A stretch of DNA of 64,000 nt, taken from positions 1 through 64,000 of the forward strand of contig CAVPOY010000026.1 in NCBI GenBank assembly GCA_963707135.1, written 5' to 3'. Below the pieces are notes generated by a model. That model was not told where the DNA came from and did no database searches. It saw only the letters and a program-made list of their open reading frames with translations. A program made the position numbers and the translations under genes. Source of the DNA: JBGSTR01 sp963707135. GTDB lineage: Bacteria > Pseudomonadota > Gammaproteobacteria > Chromatiales > Chromatiaceae. Shown here piece by piece: positions 17,407 to 27,276 of the stretch (position 1 is its first letter; each line of letters begins with the position of its first letter).

Positions 17407-18537
17407 TCAGGTGACACTTCCGGGAGCTCCGCGTCGCTGCCCGTGCTGGCGTGCTACCGCGCTTTCGATCAGGTTCACATAGTCCGCAACGGCGACATCA
17501 GGTTTGAAGCGACTTAGCCAGGATTCCAGTTCGGGGAAATGCCGCGGACGCTCCGCGGACAAGGCATGTTTCATGGCGACCGAGAGGGCCTGGGCATCAT
17601 CCACGGGGACAAGGGTCCCAAATCGTCCGTTCTTCAATATCTCCCGCGGGCCGTGAGGACAGTCGGTGGCGATTATGGGTGCTCCGACGTACAAGGCCTC
17701 CAGTAATACGACGCCAAGTCCTTCCCAGCGCGAAGGCATCACAAAGGCCGCGCATTGGTTCATGTACGCCAGCACGTTGGGAACGTAGCCGGCATAGGCC
17801 ACCCGATCGGTCAGCCCCAGCGCCGCGGTCCGGGCCTCCAGGGCACCCCTTTCCGGACCTTCGCCGAGAATGAGGAGACGAGCATCGACCTCGCCCGTGA
17901 GCCGAGCGAAAGCATCCAAAAGCACATCGAAACCCTTCACCGGCGCCAGGCGGCCGGCGGCGAGGAACACCGGAACCTCGCCTTCGGCAAACCACGGGTG
18001 GTCCGCGCGCTGCGCCAATCGGGCGTCAATGTCGCGTCCGAGGCCAGGCTCGTAAATGACGCTCACCCGCTCGCGGTCCATCCCGATGGCGTACGCAAGG
18101 TCATCCGCGACCCCGTGGGACACGGCCACGGTTTCCCCATGAGGAAACAGCAGACGAGCCATGAGAAGTGTAAGCCAGCGGTTGTATCCCCGAGTGCCGG
18201 CAAACATCCTGCTGAGAGTGTTCACTTGGCGGCACACACAGACGCCGCCCCCGGCAAGACGGCGCGCCAATAGCGCCGCGATGCAGACGTGGGTCATGGT
18301 TGCGACCAGGGCAAGCGGTTTTTCCCGCTTGAGATAGCGCGCCAGTCCGGGCACGCCCCGGATAGGTTTAGTGACGCCTTGGTCGATGACCCGCGCCCCA
18401 GCGGGGACCGCGATCTCGGCGACACCATCCGGCCCCCTCCGACAGACGAGAATGTCGACCCTATATCCGCGGCAGAGGAACCCGCTGGCGAGGTTCACAG
18501 TCATGCGTTCTGCCCCGCCCCACGACAGGTCTGGCAA
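17407..18537 (-). CDS. Glycosyltransferase family 4
   Basis: The product has about 376 residues and is intact. It has PDLSWGGAERMTVNLASGF at the acceptor end, LAAGRLAPVKGFDVLLDAF, LLILGEGPERGALEA and MPSRWEGLGVVLLEALYVG with the EX7E-type donor motif. The block CPHGPREILKNGRFGTLVP is typical of GT4 enzymes that use UDP-GalNAc or UDP-sugars (WbnH/PglJ-like); this is only family resemblance. The first codon used (TTG 18537) is probably not the real start. Upstream in frame lies RIAFYL, the normal first strand, but no clear start codon is seen before it, so an indel near 18550-18575 is possible. Confidence 0.85.
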   Translation of the reverse strand: MPDLSWGGAERMTVNLASGFLCRGYRVDILVCRRGPDGVAEIAVPAGARVIDQGVTKPIRGVPGLARYLKREKPLALVATMTHVCIAALLARRLAGGGVCVCRQVNTLSRMFAGTRGYNRWLTLLMARLLFPHGETVAVSHGVADDLAYAIGMDRERVSVIYEPGLGRDIDARLAQRADHPWFAEGEVPVFLAAGRLAPVKGFDVLLDAFARLTGEVDARLLILGEGPERGALEARTAALGLTDRVAYAGYVPNVLAYMNQCAAFVMPSRWEGLGVVLLEALYVGAPIIATDCPHGPREILKNGRFGTLVPVDDAQALSVAMKHALSAERPRHFPELESWLSRFKPDVAVADYVNLIESAVARQHGQRRGAPGSVT

Positions 18538-18622
18538 ATAGAAGGCAATTCTTTCAGGTCTCCGACGGCATGGCGCCCCTCAAGCCGATTTCGCTCCCGT
18601 TAGCGAAACGCCGATCGGCGCT

Positions 18623-19813
18623 TTAGACGGGGCACGCGTACCTCACAGATTCCAGTCCCCCGATACGTGGCGATCGGCTGAGGCAGACAGCGTCCCTGCT
18701 CATTAAATATGACCCCCGAGCAAATAGGCGTCTGAGTGCGCAAATCTTGCCTCGTAACCTCCCGCGCACAAATCGCTCCCGTACGGCGCTGTAGGGTGAT
18801 TGCATTCCGGCCAGGAGCAGGCGGACACGAGCGTTATCCAAAACCAGAAACTTCGCAATCTTCAGTAGACTATGTTCGGTCGCCCCGAGCCAGAGCGGCC
18901 CAGTTGCGTCTCCAGAGCTCGAACAACTTGCGCCAGGGCTTCTCCGAGAAACGCCGCCGTCAACACCCAGCGCCGATAGAAAGTAGTCGTCCCTGGGCTC
19001 GTGATCGAGGGGCAAGCCCTGTTGGGCCAGGTGGTCCAGTATTGCGAGGTAGCGCCGGGTCGGCCCAGTGAGAGCAATGATGCGGCCCGCCGCGTCGTCG
19101 AGACGAATAACCGAATAGCCGTTCGCGCCGTGGTAACGGTACTGGCCGAGGGCCTCGGGCAACACCCCGACCGGGGCATGGCAGAGGGCGTGGGCGGCCA
19201 GCACGTTATCGGCGCAAATTCGCCATTCATGTTCAGGCAGGGGCAGGATCGCCCGCGCCACATCGGCTCGTAGACTCATTCCAGATGTTGGCGCAAACAC
19301 CGACGCGAAGCCGTTTTTTGTAAGGTACCGATAGAGGTCGCCCTCTACCAAACGGGTGCCGTTCTTTTGGATATGAGTAACACCGAGCGCGCGGCCTTCG
19401 GCGTCGATCTCGTCCAGGTCATGACAGACCAGGCCCCAGTCCCCCTCGCCATACTTGGCGACGATGCGCTCTACCTTGTGCGGGTACCACAGGTCATCCG
19501 AGTCGAGAAAGCAGATGATTTCCCCGCGCGCCTGCGCAATGCCGACGTTGAAGGCCGACGCCTGACCGCCGTTATCTTTGTGGATAACGCGAATTCGGTC
19601 GCCGAACCCGGACAGCACGGACCTGGATCCGTCAGTGGACCCGTCGTCGACTACCAGCACCTCCAAGTGCGGCCAAGTCTGTGCCAGGGCACTCTTGACC
19701 GTCGCGCCTATGTAGTTGGCGTAGTTGTAATTGCAGATCAGGGCCGTAACCAGCGGGCCGACACCCGTTTCGACACGGGTCGGACTGGTCGTCGGCTGGC
19801 GTGGGGTGGGCAT
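18623..19813 (-). CDS. GT2 glycosyltransferase, two compensating frameshifts
   Basis: I prefer ATG 19813 with an AAGGG upstream; GTG 19825 is an alternative. The catalytic part shows LVTALICNYNYANYIGATVK, LEVLVVDDGSTDGSRSVL, DNGGQASAFNVGIAQARG and IICFLDSDDLWYPHKVER. Near 18965 the frame shifts for about 80 bp to give EKPWRKLFELWRRNWAALAR, then near 18885 returns to HSLLKIAKFLVLDNARVRLL. This makes a continuous helical C-terminal region, so the indels look like sequence errors. First gene of the minus-strand glycosyltransferase group. Confidence 0.82.
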   Translation of the reverse strand: MPTPRQPTTSPTRVETGVGPLVTALICNYNYANYIGATVKSALAQTWPHLEVLVVDDGSTDGSRSVLSGFGDRIRVIHKDNGGQASAFNVGIAQARGEIICFLDSDDLWYPHKVERIVAKYGEGDWGLVCHDLDEIDAEGRALGVTHIQKNGTRLVEGDLYRYLTKNGFASVFAPTSGMSLRADVARAILPLPEHEWRICADNVLAAHALCHAPVGVLPEALGQYRYHGANGYSVIRLDDAAGRIIALTGPTRRYLAILDHLAQQGLPLDHEPRDDYFLSALGVDGGVSRRSPGASCSSSGDATGPLWLGATEHSLLKIAKFLVLDNARVRLLLAGMQSPYSAVRERFVRGRLRGKICALRRLFARGSYLMSRDAVCLSRSPRIGGLESVRYACPV

Positions 19814-19825
19814 GGCTATATTCAC

Positions 19826-20279
19826 CCTTGGGTAACGGCGCGCGGGCCCCCGGGGCGTGAGTGGCCCGCGGAACGCAGTTTGGATACGGCTAAACGACCA
19901 GCGGACAGACCCAAGTCACTCGAGGGGGGTGCTGTTAGACATAGAGTAGCCGCTCGCAGATGAGCAAACCCAACCGTCCGAGTTTTGCGCAAAAGTGTGT
20001 GCGAAACCAAATGCGACGGCCCGGGCCAGGATCGGGCCCAAGAGCAGGCACCGCGGGACGCATTCGCGTAGGGCCCCGGGTAGTGAGAAACGATGGGTTG
20101 CGTGCCGATAGGAGCGGAACCGGCCACACCACGGTAGCTCGCACATCAGCAGCGTGGGATACGCCTACCACCATCTGTACCCGTGCGCGACTAGGTTGGC
20201 GAGACGCTTAATGCCAAGTTGGCGCGTTGAATACAGTTCCTGGAGGCTGCTTATGTTGAGGTGAGGCCAACCATCTTCC
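19826..20279. other. Gene-free spacer between two polysaccharide gene groups
   Basis: About 450 bp with only short frames that show no conserved pattern. It probably holds the promoter of the minus-strand glycosyltransferase group (start 19813) and the end of the pse operon. No hairpin stands out. Confidence 0.4.
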
Positions 20280-21820
20280 CTAGGTGTTAAGCACTCCATT
20301 CGGGTTGAGCCTACGGTAGAATAGCCACGCGACGTAAGTCACAAGAAGGTCCCGATGATTTGGCGCCAGCGGGATTTCCCTCCGAAGCCCTTCAAGCACG
20401 GCCCTAAAGTAGCTCTCCCGAGTGGATGGATCCGTCGTGAATCCACGCTCCGCGTAGTGAACATGAGCGGCGGTAATCACGCTCTTTTTTCGCTCGGCCA
20501 GCTCCATGCCCAGTGTGGAACCGTAGACTAGAACAACGTCTGCGAGGGACCCTAGTGCGTAAGACGAGACTCTGTCCGCCGGTCCGACCACAATGACATT
20601 GCGGGGGATCTGCTCGTGCTTCTTCAGTCAGAAAGCTGAAAGAGACTCGTTTGGTCTCCAATGCGAATCCCTCACCTCACCAGGATGAATGCGCACGACC
20701 AGCTGGAGGTCCGGACGTGCACGGAAAAACTCGACCAGAGACTGCAGCCAGTCGAACTGGTCGCGGAAAAATTCGATCCTTGCCGATCACAGAAGATTCG
20801 AATGTCAGTTGGTGTAGGCGACAGCGAGCGGAGCCTTTTTCAGTCCGAGCAGGGTTCGCGGATCATTCCCTCGGTCAGCTCCTCTTTCGACCAGAAGAGA
20901 TGCCCCTGATAGCCGCCTTTCCGGCGCCAGGAGTCTAGAAGCTCTTCGGCTCTTCGCTTCTTCGGCCACTGTCACGTCGTGGGGATGCCTCCTGCTCGCC
21001 GCGTCGAAAGTGATATCGTCCCACATCGAATTGTTTTCGGCGACGGCGAGCAGGTGGCCAATGGTGTAGTCGTGAGCAACGAACCGAACCTGATGCTTGC
21101 TAAGAACCCACGATGCCACCTTCTCTGCTAGGAAATCTCCGTTGAGCATCACGACCGTATCGATAGTTTCTGTCGGAGATCAGGTGTTCGAGACCGCGTC
21201 GAATCGAATGGGCGCTGCATAGAGCTGCCCTGTATGTTGCAGCGTCATCTTCGGTGAGCCGACTTCTACGGAGATACCAGATTACACCGGGGAGAACGAG
21301 CTGCCCATATGGCGATCCATCGTATACGAAACCTTGCCCTCCGCTGATATCCAGAAATCGAACCCGCTCCGAGATAGGATCTTCCAGTTCTTCTGCGGAA
21401 GGGAGAAAGACGGTATCGAAGCCGTTAATGAACGCGGCCTTCTTGGTCTCCATGCAGGCTAGGCAGTTATGGCGGGATTGCGGCGAGGAATTGACGGATC
21501 CGTATGCACACAACTCAAGGCTGTCGTTGCATGTAATGAACGTCACTCGATGTCCATCGGCACGCAGGCGAGATGCCAAGTAGAGCCTCGAGGGACACGT
21601 GCAACGGCCACCCACGGGTCGTGAGAAATGCAATGTGTTTCCCCTGCGTTCCAAGCTCTGCATTGGCCGCTTGGGCGACGATTTCTCCAAGCAGTTCTGA
21701 GGCGTCGTACAGCTGATGAGGTGGAACCCCAAGGCGTCTAAGAACACCGCGAGATGTGTTAAAAACGGCGGCGCCAATGCGATAAGGCGCGAGATTCGCG
21801 ACCCAAGCGCCTTTTCGCAA
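20280..21820 (-). CDS. Capsule polysaccharide biosynthesis-like protein (possible glycosyltransferase), multiply frameshifted
   Basis: Pieces in all three frames give one protein of roughly 510 residues. The amino end has GKHIAFLTTRGWPLHVSLEA and LRADGHRVTFITCNDSLEL. The middle has RLTEDDAATYRAALCSAHSI and MLNGDFLAEKVASWVLSKHQ, with FVAHDYTIGHLLAVAENNSM. The C-terminal part has LQLVVRIHPGEVRDSHWRP, VSSYALGSLADVVLVYGSTL, then GMELAERKKSVITAAHVHY. The RIHP...SS....ADVVLVYGSTLGMELA arrangement resembles capsule export/Kdo-transferase (KpsS/KpsC, PF05159) proteins. Breaks lie near 21590, 21165, 20815 and 20630. It follows pseI after 27 bp and could attach pseudaminic acid to the glycan; this is inference. 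Confidence 0.6.
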
Positions 21821-21847
21821 ATCTACTTAATCTATTGGAAAAAGTTT

Positions 21848-22922
21848 TCATGGCCGCGAGAGAAGAGCCGGCGTCATAGATCGGACCATTGCAACGGCGT
21901 ACCTCGCGTCGATGCTCTTTTTTACCTTCCGGCCAAGCACGTAATCGATATACCTTGGCGGCATGCCGAGTCCTGGTCGCAATACTCGAAGGTTGGCTTC
22001 AGTGAGCATGTCTCCGGCATTTAGGTCCTGCACTATGTAGATTGATCGCCGAAGTCTTAGGGACGATGTTTCTATTTTCGCTCGGACCGTAGCGCACTCG
22101 AGCCCAGCGACTGCGAGGCGGCCCGGCTCTCGTTCGACTAGCCCTGCCATCTCTGAGGGATCCATGGAGAAAGCAGCAGTCGGCGACCACCATCTGCCCG
22201 ACACAGCGTGAAGTGCTTCTCGATGACCGCTCGCACCGAGTGCGACGGCAGCGACAGCCGCCCCGATGCCAGTGTATGGTCGGAAAGACCCGACTTCGCA
22301 GCCGAAGAGGTCGCGCAGGTGCGGAATGGTCCGGAGGTTGACTGTTCTCCGGCGACGCGGGATAGCTACTGGTGCATTTGAGCAGGATGAGGTCGCGGCA
22401 GCCCGCGTCGCGGGCGGTGCGCACGGCCTCGTCGAGCTCCGCGACCGTAGCCATTCCCGTGGAGATGAACATCGGCTTGCCGGTTGCCGCGACTTTGCGG
22501 ATCAGCGGCAGGTCCGTGTTCTCGAATGATGCGATCTTGTAACACGGAACGTCGAGGGTTTCGAGAAAATCGACGGCCGTCTCGTCGAAGGGTGTGCTGA
22601 ACGCGATCATACCGAGGTCACGGGCGCGCTTGAAGATCGGCTCGTGCCATTCCCATGGCGTGTGGGCCTGCTGGTAGAGCTCGTAGAGCGAACGCCCGTT
22701 CCACAGTGAATTCGGATCGTCGATGTAGAACTCGCCCGCGGCCAGATCCAAGGTCATGGTGTCGGCCGTATAGGTCTGCAGCTTCAGCGCATGAACGCTC
22801 GCCTCGGCGGCGGCCTCCACGATCGCAAGCGCCCGGTCCAGAGACTGATTATGGTTGCCGGACATCTCGGCGATGACAAAGGGTTCCCGCTCCACCCCGA
22901 TCTCGCGATTGCCAATCTGCAT
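21848..22922 (-). CDS. pseI: Pseudaminic acid synthase, frameshifted
   Basis: PseI condenses 6-deoxy-AltdiNAc with PEP to make pseudaminic acid. From ATG 22922: MQIGNREIGVEREPFVIAEM, SGNHNQSLDRALAIVEAAA, HALKLQTYTADTMTLDL, TPWEWHEPIFKRARDLGM, FSTPFDETAVDFLETLDVP and LILLKCTSSYPASPENS. These are the NeuB-family core, and the SGNHNQSL and YTADTMT wording is typical of PseI rather than sialic acid synthase. The frame changes near 22350-22190, and the SAF domain at the end is clear: SLRLRRSIYIVQDLNAGDML then ANLRVLRPGLGMPPRYIDYV. Total is about 355 residues. The upstream formyltransferase gene ends 48 bp before. Confidence 0.9.
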
Positions 22923-22969
22923 CAACGGATCCTCATTCAGTCCACAGTATCCGAAAGGTGATGCGCACG

Positions 22970-23650
22970 TCAGCGACCAGAGTGGTCATTTTTAAGGGCG
23001 GCGCGCGTGAATTCGAGTCGGAATGGACCGGCCTCCACAAACGCGTGTGGGTAGCCCTCCGCATCCAACATCCGAATCAGATCGAAGGCATGACCAAGAC
23101 TATCGACTTGTGACAAGTTGCCCTGCTCCGGAGTACGCCGCTTGAACACGACGGCTTCCCCCTGCTGCGGAACCGGCGTAGGGCGAGTCTCCAGAATCTC
23201 GACGATCATGTCCTCGATAAGCGCCGCAGCACGCAGGTAGATCTCCTGCGCGGCTCCCTGGAGACTCAGCGGGCGCTTCAGATACACCGGCCCCGCGTCC
23301 AGATCCTCGACGCACTTGATTGCGGTCAGCCGGGTCTCGTAGATGCCACGGGCGATCAGATTCTGTAGCGGACTGCCCCCACGGCCGAACGGCAGATCGG
23401 TCATGTGGAAGATCACGCACTCATACTGATCGCGGACACAAGAGTCGATCCGATGGGACCAATGAGGAAAGAAGATGTACTGAGGGTGTATCGCCGCGAG
23501 GCGCTCAACGGTTAGCTCCGTGGGCTCAGCTATCCACTCGAACCGACGATTCGTGCGCTTCTGTAAGTGCGCGACTAGGGCTCTGTTCCAGAGCCGGTTG
23601 GAGGCGATCACACAGGGCGGGGGGCTGTGAGCAGTAATCGATCGGGACAT
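22970..23650 (-). CDS. Formyltransferase-fold protein (methionyl-tRNA formyltransferase-like), probably sugar N-formyltransferase
   Basis: The product has 226 residues from ATG 23650. It lacks the size and C-terminal domain of real Fmt. It contains IHPQYIFFPHWSHRID and CVIFHMTDLPFGRGGSPLQN, equivalent to the active-site loop, then ETRLTAIKCVEDLDAGPVYL with the conserved Asp. These are marks of N10-formyl-THF-dependent transferases. Sitting between pseG-pseH and pseI and beside a PIG-L deacetylase gene, it most likely formylates an amino group of pseudaminic acid or its precursor in place of an acetyl group. Function is inferred from fold and position. Confidence 0.75.
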   Translation of the reverse strand: MSRSITAHSPPPCVIASNRLWNRALVAHLQKRTNRRFEWIAEPTELTVERLAAIHPQYIFFPHWSHRIDSCVRDQYECVIFHMTDLPFGRGGSPLQNLIARGIYETRLTAIKCVEDLDAGPVYLKRPLSLQGAAQEIYLRAAALIEDMIVEILETRPTPVPQQGEAVVFKRRTPEQGNLSQVDSLGHAFDLIRMLDAEGYPHAFVEAGPFRLEFTRAALKNDHSGR

Positions 23651-23675
23651 GGACGCCGGTACCGGTACAAGAGCT

Positions 23676-25232
23676 TCAGGCAATCTGCTCGACTCGGGAC
23701 GGGGGCGAGCGAAACACACACACACCATCCAAGCCGTGTTGTTCGGCATGTTCTACGAACCCCAAGCGGAGAAAAACCGCGCGAGATGCCGAATTTCCGA
23801 CCTTGACCTCAGCACGGAGCCACTCGGGCCGTTCACTACCAAACGCCGCAGCACCCAACGCGACCAAACGTGCCCCCCACCCACGGCCGCGAACGATGGG
23901 GTCGAGGGCATAATCGATCCGAGCTTCGTCGCCCTCCAGGTCGAAACGAACTCGTCCCACCGGTAGATCATCCGCTTCCAGAACAAACAGTCGGCTGCTG
24001 TCGTCGGTGAGTTTCTGATGGAACCAATGCTGGTGGCTGACCCAGGGGATCAGGTTGTGGTTGAGTGCCTGGCGACGCACTTCCGGCTCATTTACCCAGT
24101 CAAAATAGAGCGTTACGTCCATTTCCCGGGCGGGGCGCAAGCGCAATTGCGCTGAGGGAGTGGGGTGAAGCACCTCCACCACGCGCATTGCCCCAAGGCC
24201 ATCCACCATAAGAACGCCTGCGTCAGCGATTCGAACAAGGCCGGCGGGATCATTTAACATTTCTGCGAGGCGGCATTGAAATTGTTGCTTGTCCATGCTT
24301 CGGGCATCGCCGACGTAATGGATCAGGTCCGCGGCCGCCATCGCTTCGCAGGCCGGCCGTTGATTGTCGGCGATGCTAAGCACGAGTGACGGCAGGCCCA
24401 GGACATCCGCTCCCAGGTCGTTGCTCCGCCAGCCCCGATGGCGAGATCAGCCTGCGCCATCAGGTCCGCCAGATTTGGGCGCGGGCCATAAAGGGTGGTT
24501 CGCGGCCGCCGCCGCGCAGCCATCTCCAACGAAGCGCGATGCGGATTGCTGCTGCCGATCACCACATCGATGTCGAGCGACAGAAGTTCTGGGGCCATCA
24601 GGGCCTCGATCACTCGTAGGAGACGTTCTCGGGATCCGAGCCCCCAAGGAACACCAATACGCGCCCAACCTGGCCTTCGCGCGGGCGCAGTGACCTACGC
24701 CATACGCGATACTCAGGACCCAGCAGGGCGTAACGCGGCCCGAGCAGCAACCGGCAGGTAGAAGGCACCAGATTCCGATAGCGAGCGTGGTTCTCGGGAA
24801 CGAGGTTCTGGTCCAGTAGGAGATCGCAGTCGTGCGAACGGTTCGCGAGGTCATCGATCACCATCAGCCGTTCCACATGTGGTCGCAAGCGCCGTTCCCA
24901 CTCCGCGTCCAATGCGTAGTGGTCCATGATCAGCCAGTCTACAAGCGCACCCTGGATCGCTTCGATGCTCTCTGATGCATCCTGGGCCTGGGGAACGCCC
25001 AGCCAAGCCGCATAATCTGCCGAGCCGCAAGGCGCCGCGTCCGGTGCGGCCGGCAAGCTCGCCACCGGCATCGCCTCACTCCGCAGACGACCGATCAGGT
25101 GCCCGTCATGTTCGCGGCAAATAAACCGGCACTTGCTCCGCGGGCACGGAGCAGGTGAGCCAAATTGAGGCAGCGCATCAAATGGCCGGTACCCATCTGG
25201 ACCGAAGCATCGACTCGGAAAATGACGTTCAC
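23676..25232 (-). CDS. pseG: PseG-PseH fusion: UDP-sugar hydrolase plus N-acetyltransferase, frameshifted
   Basis: The first part is PseG (GT-B-like hydrolase removing UDP from UDP-6-deoxy-AltdiNAc). From GTG 25232 it reads NVIFRVDASVQMGTGHLMRC LNLAHLLRARG, then VDWLIMDHYALDAEWERRL, VIDDLANRSHDCDLLLDQN and VLVFLGGSDPENVS. The next frames give VVIGSSNPHRASLEMAA and LMAQADLAIGAGGATTWER. The last 170 residues are a GNAT domain (LRLRPAREMDVTLYFDWVNE, WVSHQHWFHQKLTDDSSRLF, DYALDPIVRGRGWGARLVAL) equivalent to PseH, which acetylates the 4-amino group. Frame changes near 25145, 24605 and 24395. No stop or start separates the two domains. The start overlaps the deacetylase stop. Confidence 0.88.
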
Positions 25233-25913
25233 GCCTTGTGCCGCCCCAGCATGAATGCTTCAGCCGCCTGGACGCCCACTGCCGCCCCGCGCCAACAGGC
25301 CAGGTGTTTGACGCCTTCGCGGGAACGCGGATGGGGCCAAGGTCGCAACTCGGCGCCATAGCCGTCCAACGCATCCAGCTTACGCTCCAGCGTATCGGTG
25401 ATATCCACGAACCAGTTGGGTAAGTAGGCGGGCCCGGAGTGTGGCGGCTGCCACTCGGTGCTGGAAGACGACCTCGAAGAAGAGCAGGGTGCGCAAGGAG
25501 TGCCCCGGCTGGGGCCGACACGCGGTAACGACCGCCTCGTGCACGCGACGGTGGTCGATGTTGAGGTCACCCGCGTGATGTGTGAACACGGTAGCCGGGC
25601 GATACTCGGCGATCAGCGCCTCGACGAACCGCACGATTTCCAGCAGCGCTAACGTATCCAGCCGGTTGTCCGGAAAATCGCCGAAAATGACGGAGGTCAC
25701 GCCCAGCAGCCGGTTGGCCGCCCGTGCGGCGTCTCTCCGGGCCGAGAGCTCGGCCTGTTTCGCGGACGCGGAGCCTGCACGAGCGCCAACACCGTCAGCC
25801 ACGAAGGCCACATGCACCGCCGCGCCCTGGGCGGCCAGCCTCGCGATCGTGCCACCACAGCCCAGCACCTCGTCGTCCGGGTGAGCCGCAACGACAAGAG
25901 CCGTTTCAATCAT
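25229..25913 (-). CDS. PIG-L/LmbE-family N-deacetylase, one frameshift
   Basis: This family removes N-acetyl groups from sugars using zinc. From ATG 25913: ALVVAAHPDDEVLGCGGTIA, with the AHPDDE metal motif, and then LDTLALLEIVRFVEALIAEY and VFTHHAGDLNIDHRRVHEAV, holding the HxxH/NIDHR motif. The frame changes near 25465. The rest runs EWQPPHSGPAYLPNWFVDIT then LERKLDALDGYGAELRPWPH to a stop overlapping the pseG start. About 228 residues. It overlaps pseF by ATGA. The pairing with a formyltransferase suggests deacetylation followed by formylation in a modified pseudaminic acid route. Confidence 0.87.
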
Positions 25914-26605
25914 ACGGGGACCCTAGCGATGCTCTGGTGCATAAGCTCGGCTCTGTGCCAGTCATCCTCGGAATCGATGTCCTGAACGCGCCAGCGAGGG
26001 ATCAGGACTGGAAAGCTGTGGCGATCGAATAGTCTCTTGCGCTGTATCCAGGCCTCGGGACGCCCCCAGTAGAACTGTCCAGCGTCGTGAAACGCCACGG
26101 GCAGATCCTGGGAGCGGCTGGCGAAATGTTCCGGGAAAAACATCTCTACGCCGCCGTCCGGATGCTGGCGGAAAGCCCGGAAGATCGAAGACGCGTATTC
26201 GGTGGCCGTGAAGGTGAAGGACCAGCTACCAGATTCTAATAGAGCCAAACCCTGCTGTAGATCCTGCACATGCAAGAACGGCGCGGTCGCGTAGATGCAG
26301 CAAACGGCCTCGATGGGCCGAGCCTGATCCAGGCACCAGCGGGTGGCATGGGCAATCACGTCCGTGGTGCCTGCGTAGTCATCAGCCAACTCGGAAGGAC
26401 GCAAAAACGGGACCTCGGCGCCGTGGGCCACGGCCACCTGCGCGATCTCGTCGTCATCCGTGGAGACAATGATGTGTTGGAACAGCCCACTGCTACTCGC
26501 TGCCTCGATCGACCAGGCGATCATCGGCTTGCCGCAGAACTCGCGAATGTTCTTTCGCGGGATGCGCTTACTGCCGCCTCGGGCGGGGATAATCGCGATC
26601 CTCAT
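25910..26605 (-). CDS. pseF: Pseudaminic acid cytidylyltransferase
   Basis: The 231-residue intact enzyme activates pseudaminic acid as CMP-Pse. It begins MRIAIIPARGGSKRIPRKNI, the CTP-binding signature, followed by REFCGKPMIAWSIEAA, HIIVSTDDDEIAQVAVAHGA, VCCIYATAPFLHVQDL, FHDAGQFYWGRPEAW and WRVQDIDSEDDWHRAE. QFYWG and DIDSEDDW are the usual PseF/NeuA metal and sugar motifs. The start overlaps the stop of hepT (ATGA) and its stop overlaps the deacetylase start, so translation is coupled on both sides. Confidence 0.93.
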   Translation of the reverse strand: MRIAIIPARGGSKRIPRKNIREFCGKPMIAWSIEAASSSGLFQHIIVSTDDDEIAQVAVAHGAEVPFLRPSELADDYAGTTDVIAHATRWCLDQARPIEAVCCIYATAPFLHVQDLQQGLALLESGSWSFTFTATEYASSIFRAFRQHPDGGVEMFFPEHFASRSQDLPVAFHDAGQFYWGRPEAWIQRKRLFDRHSFPVLIPRWRVQDIDSEDDWHRAELMHQSIARVPV

Positions 26606-26955
26606 TGGCTACTTCCGACGTCCCTACCTGCGCCGGTCGAGAGCAAAGTTCGAATCTGTACGTCGAGGACGGCCAGGTCACGTTGCACGACCTGCCACAC
26701 CGCGTCCAGGTCGACGGACCAGTAGCCGTGCGACACACGATTTCGCATCGCATAGAGTGCCGCCCAGGGTACTTCTTCATGTTCGGCGATGAATCCAGGC
26801 CCATGCTTCTCGATGTTGCGTATAACAGCGTCCTGAAGTAGCTCATCCTCGAGGAATGCAGTCTGGTCCTTGCCTTCTGTGTATCGCTGTATAAGCTCGA
26901 TGGCCACCAAAATGTGCGAGAGGTGCTCCGGAACGCGGAGCGATTTTTTCGTCAT
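26602..26955 (-). CDS. hepT: HepT-like HEPN toxin of an MNT-HEPN pair
   Basis: From ATG 26955 the product has 117 residues: MTKKSLRVPEHLSHILVAIE, LIQRYTEGKDQTAFLEDELL, DAVIRNIEKHGPGF and WAALYAMRNRVSHGYWSVDL. The last holds the RNxxxHGY active-site motif of HEPN RNases. HepT is normally silenced by MntA, which AMPylates the tyrosine of this motif. The two genes overlap by ATGA, and the hepT stop overlaps the pseF start. A toxin gene is thus embedded, and translationally linked, in a sugar biosynthesis operon. No frame damage. Confidence 0.87.
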   Translation of the reverse strand: MTKKSLRVPEHLSHILVAIELIQRYTEGKDQTAFLEDELLQDAVIRNIEKHGPGFIAEHEEVPWAALYAMRNRVSHGYWSVDLDAVWQVVQRDLAVLDVQIRTLLSTGAGRDVGSSQ

Positions 26956-27242
26956 ACCGGCCGCGCCTCCCGAAGCACCTGTACGCGGATCTTCTCTGGA
27001 AGACCTTTCGGTGTCAGAACGTCTACGGACACGCCCAGACACCGCTCGAGCTGGACCTGAATTCTCGTGATGTCGAGCAACGATGCGTCCGAAGCCGGAT
27101 CAATGAGGAGATCCAGATCGCTGTCTTCGGAATCGTCACCATGGACGACGGAACCGAAAACTCGCGGGTTACTGGCGCGGTTAGCACTCACGATCTGCCG
27201 AATTGCGGCCCGATACTGCAACAGTGCGGCGGATGGTTTCAT
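26952..27242 (-). CDS. mntA: MntA-like minimal nucleotidyltransferase antitoxin
   Basis: The product has 96 residues from ATG 27242. It shows RVFGSVVHGDDSEDSDLDLL, the GSxxxGDxxxxSDxDL nucleotidyltransferase signature with two metal-binding aspartates, and VQLERCLGVSVDVLTPKGL with the third acidic residue. It modifies HepT with AMP to neutralise it. The gene starts 34 bp after the pseC stop. An upstream ATG at 27287 is possible but would overlap pseC. Confidence 0.87.
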   Translation of the reverse strand: MKPSAALLQYRAAIRQIVSANRASNPRVFGSVVHGDDSEDSDLDLLIDPASDASLLDITRIQVQLERCLGVSVDVLTPKGLPEKIRVQVLREARPV

Positions 27243-27276
27243 TGGCTGCTTCGGTCCGGTGACTGTCGGGCAGATT

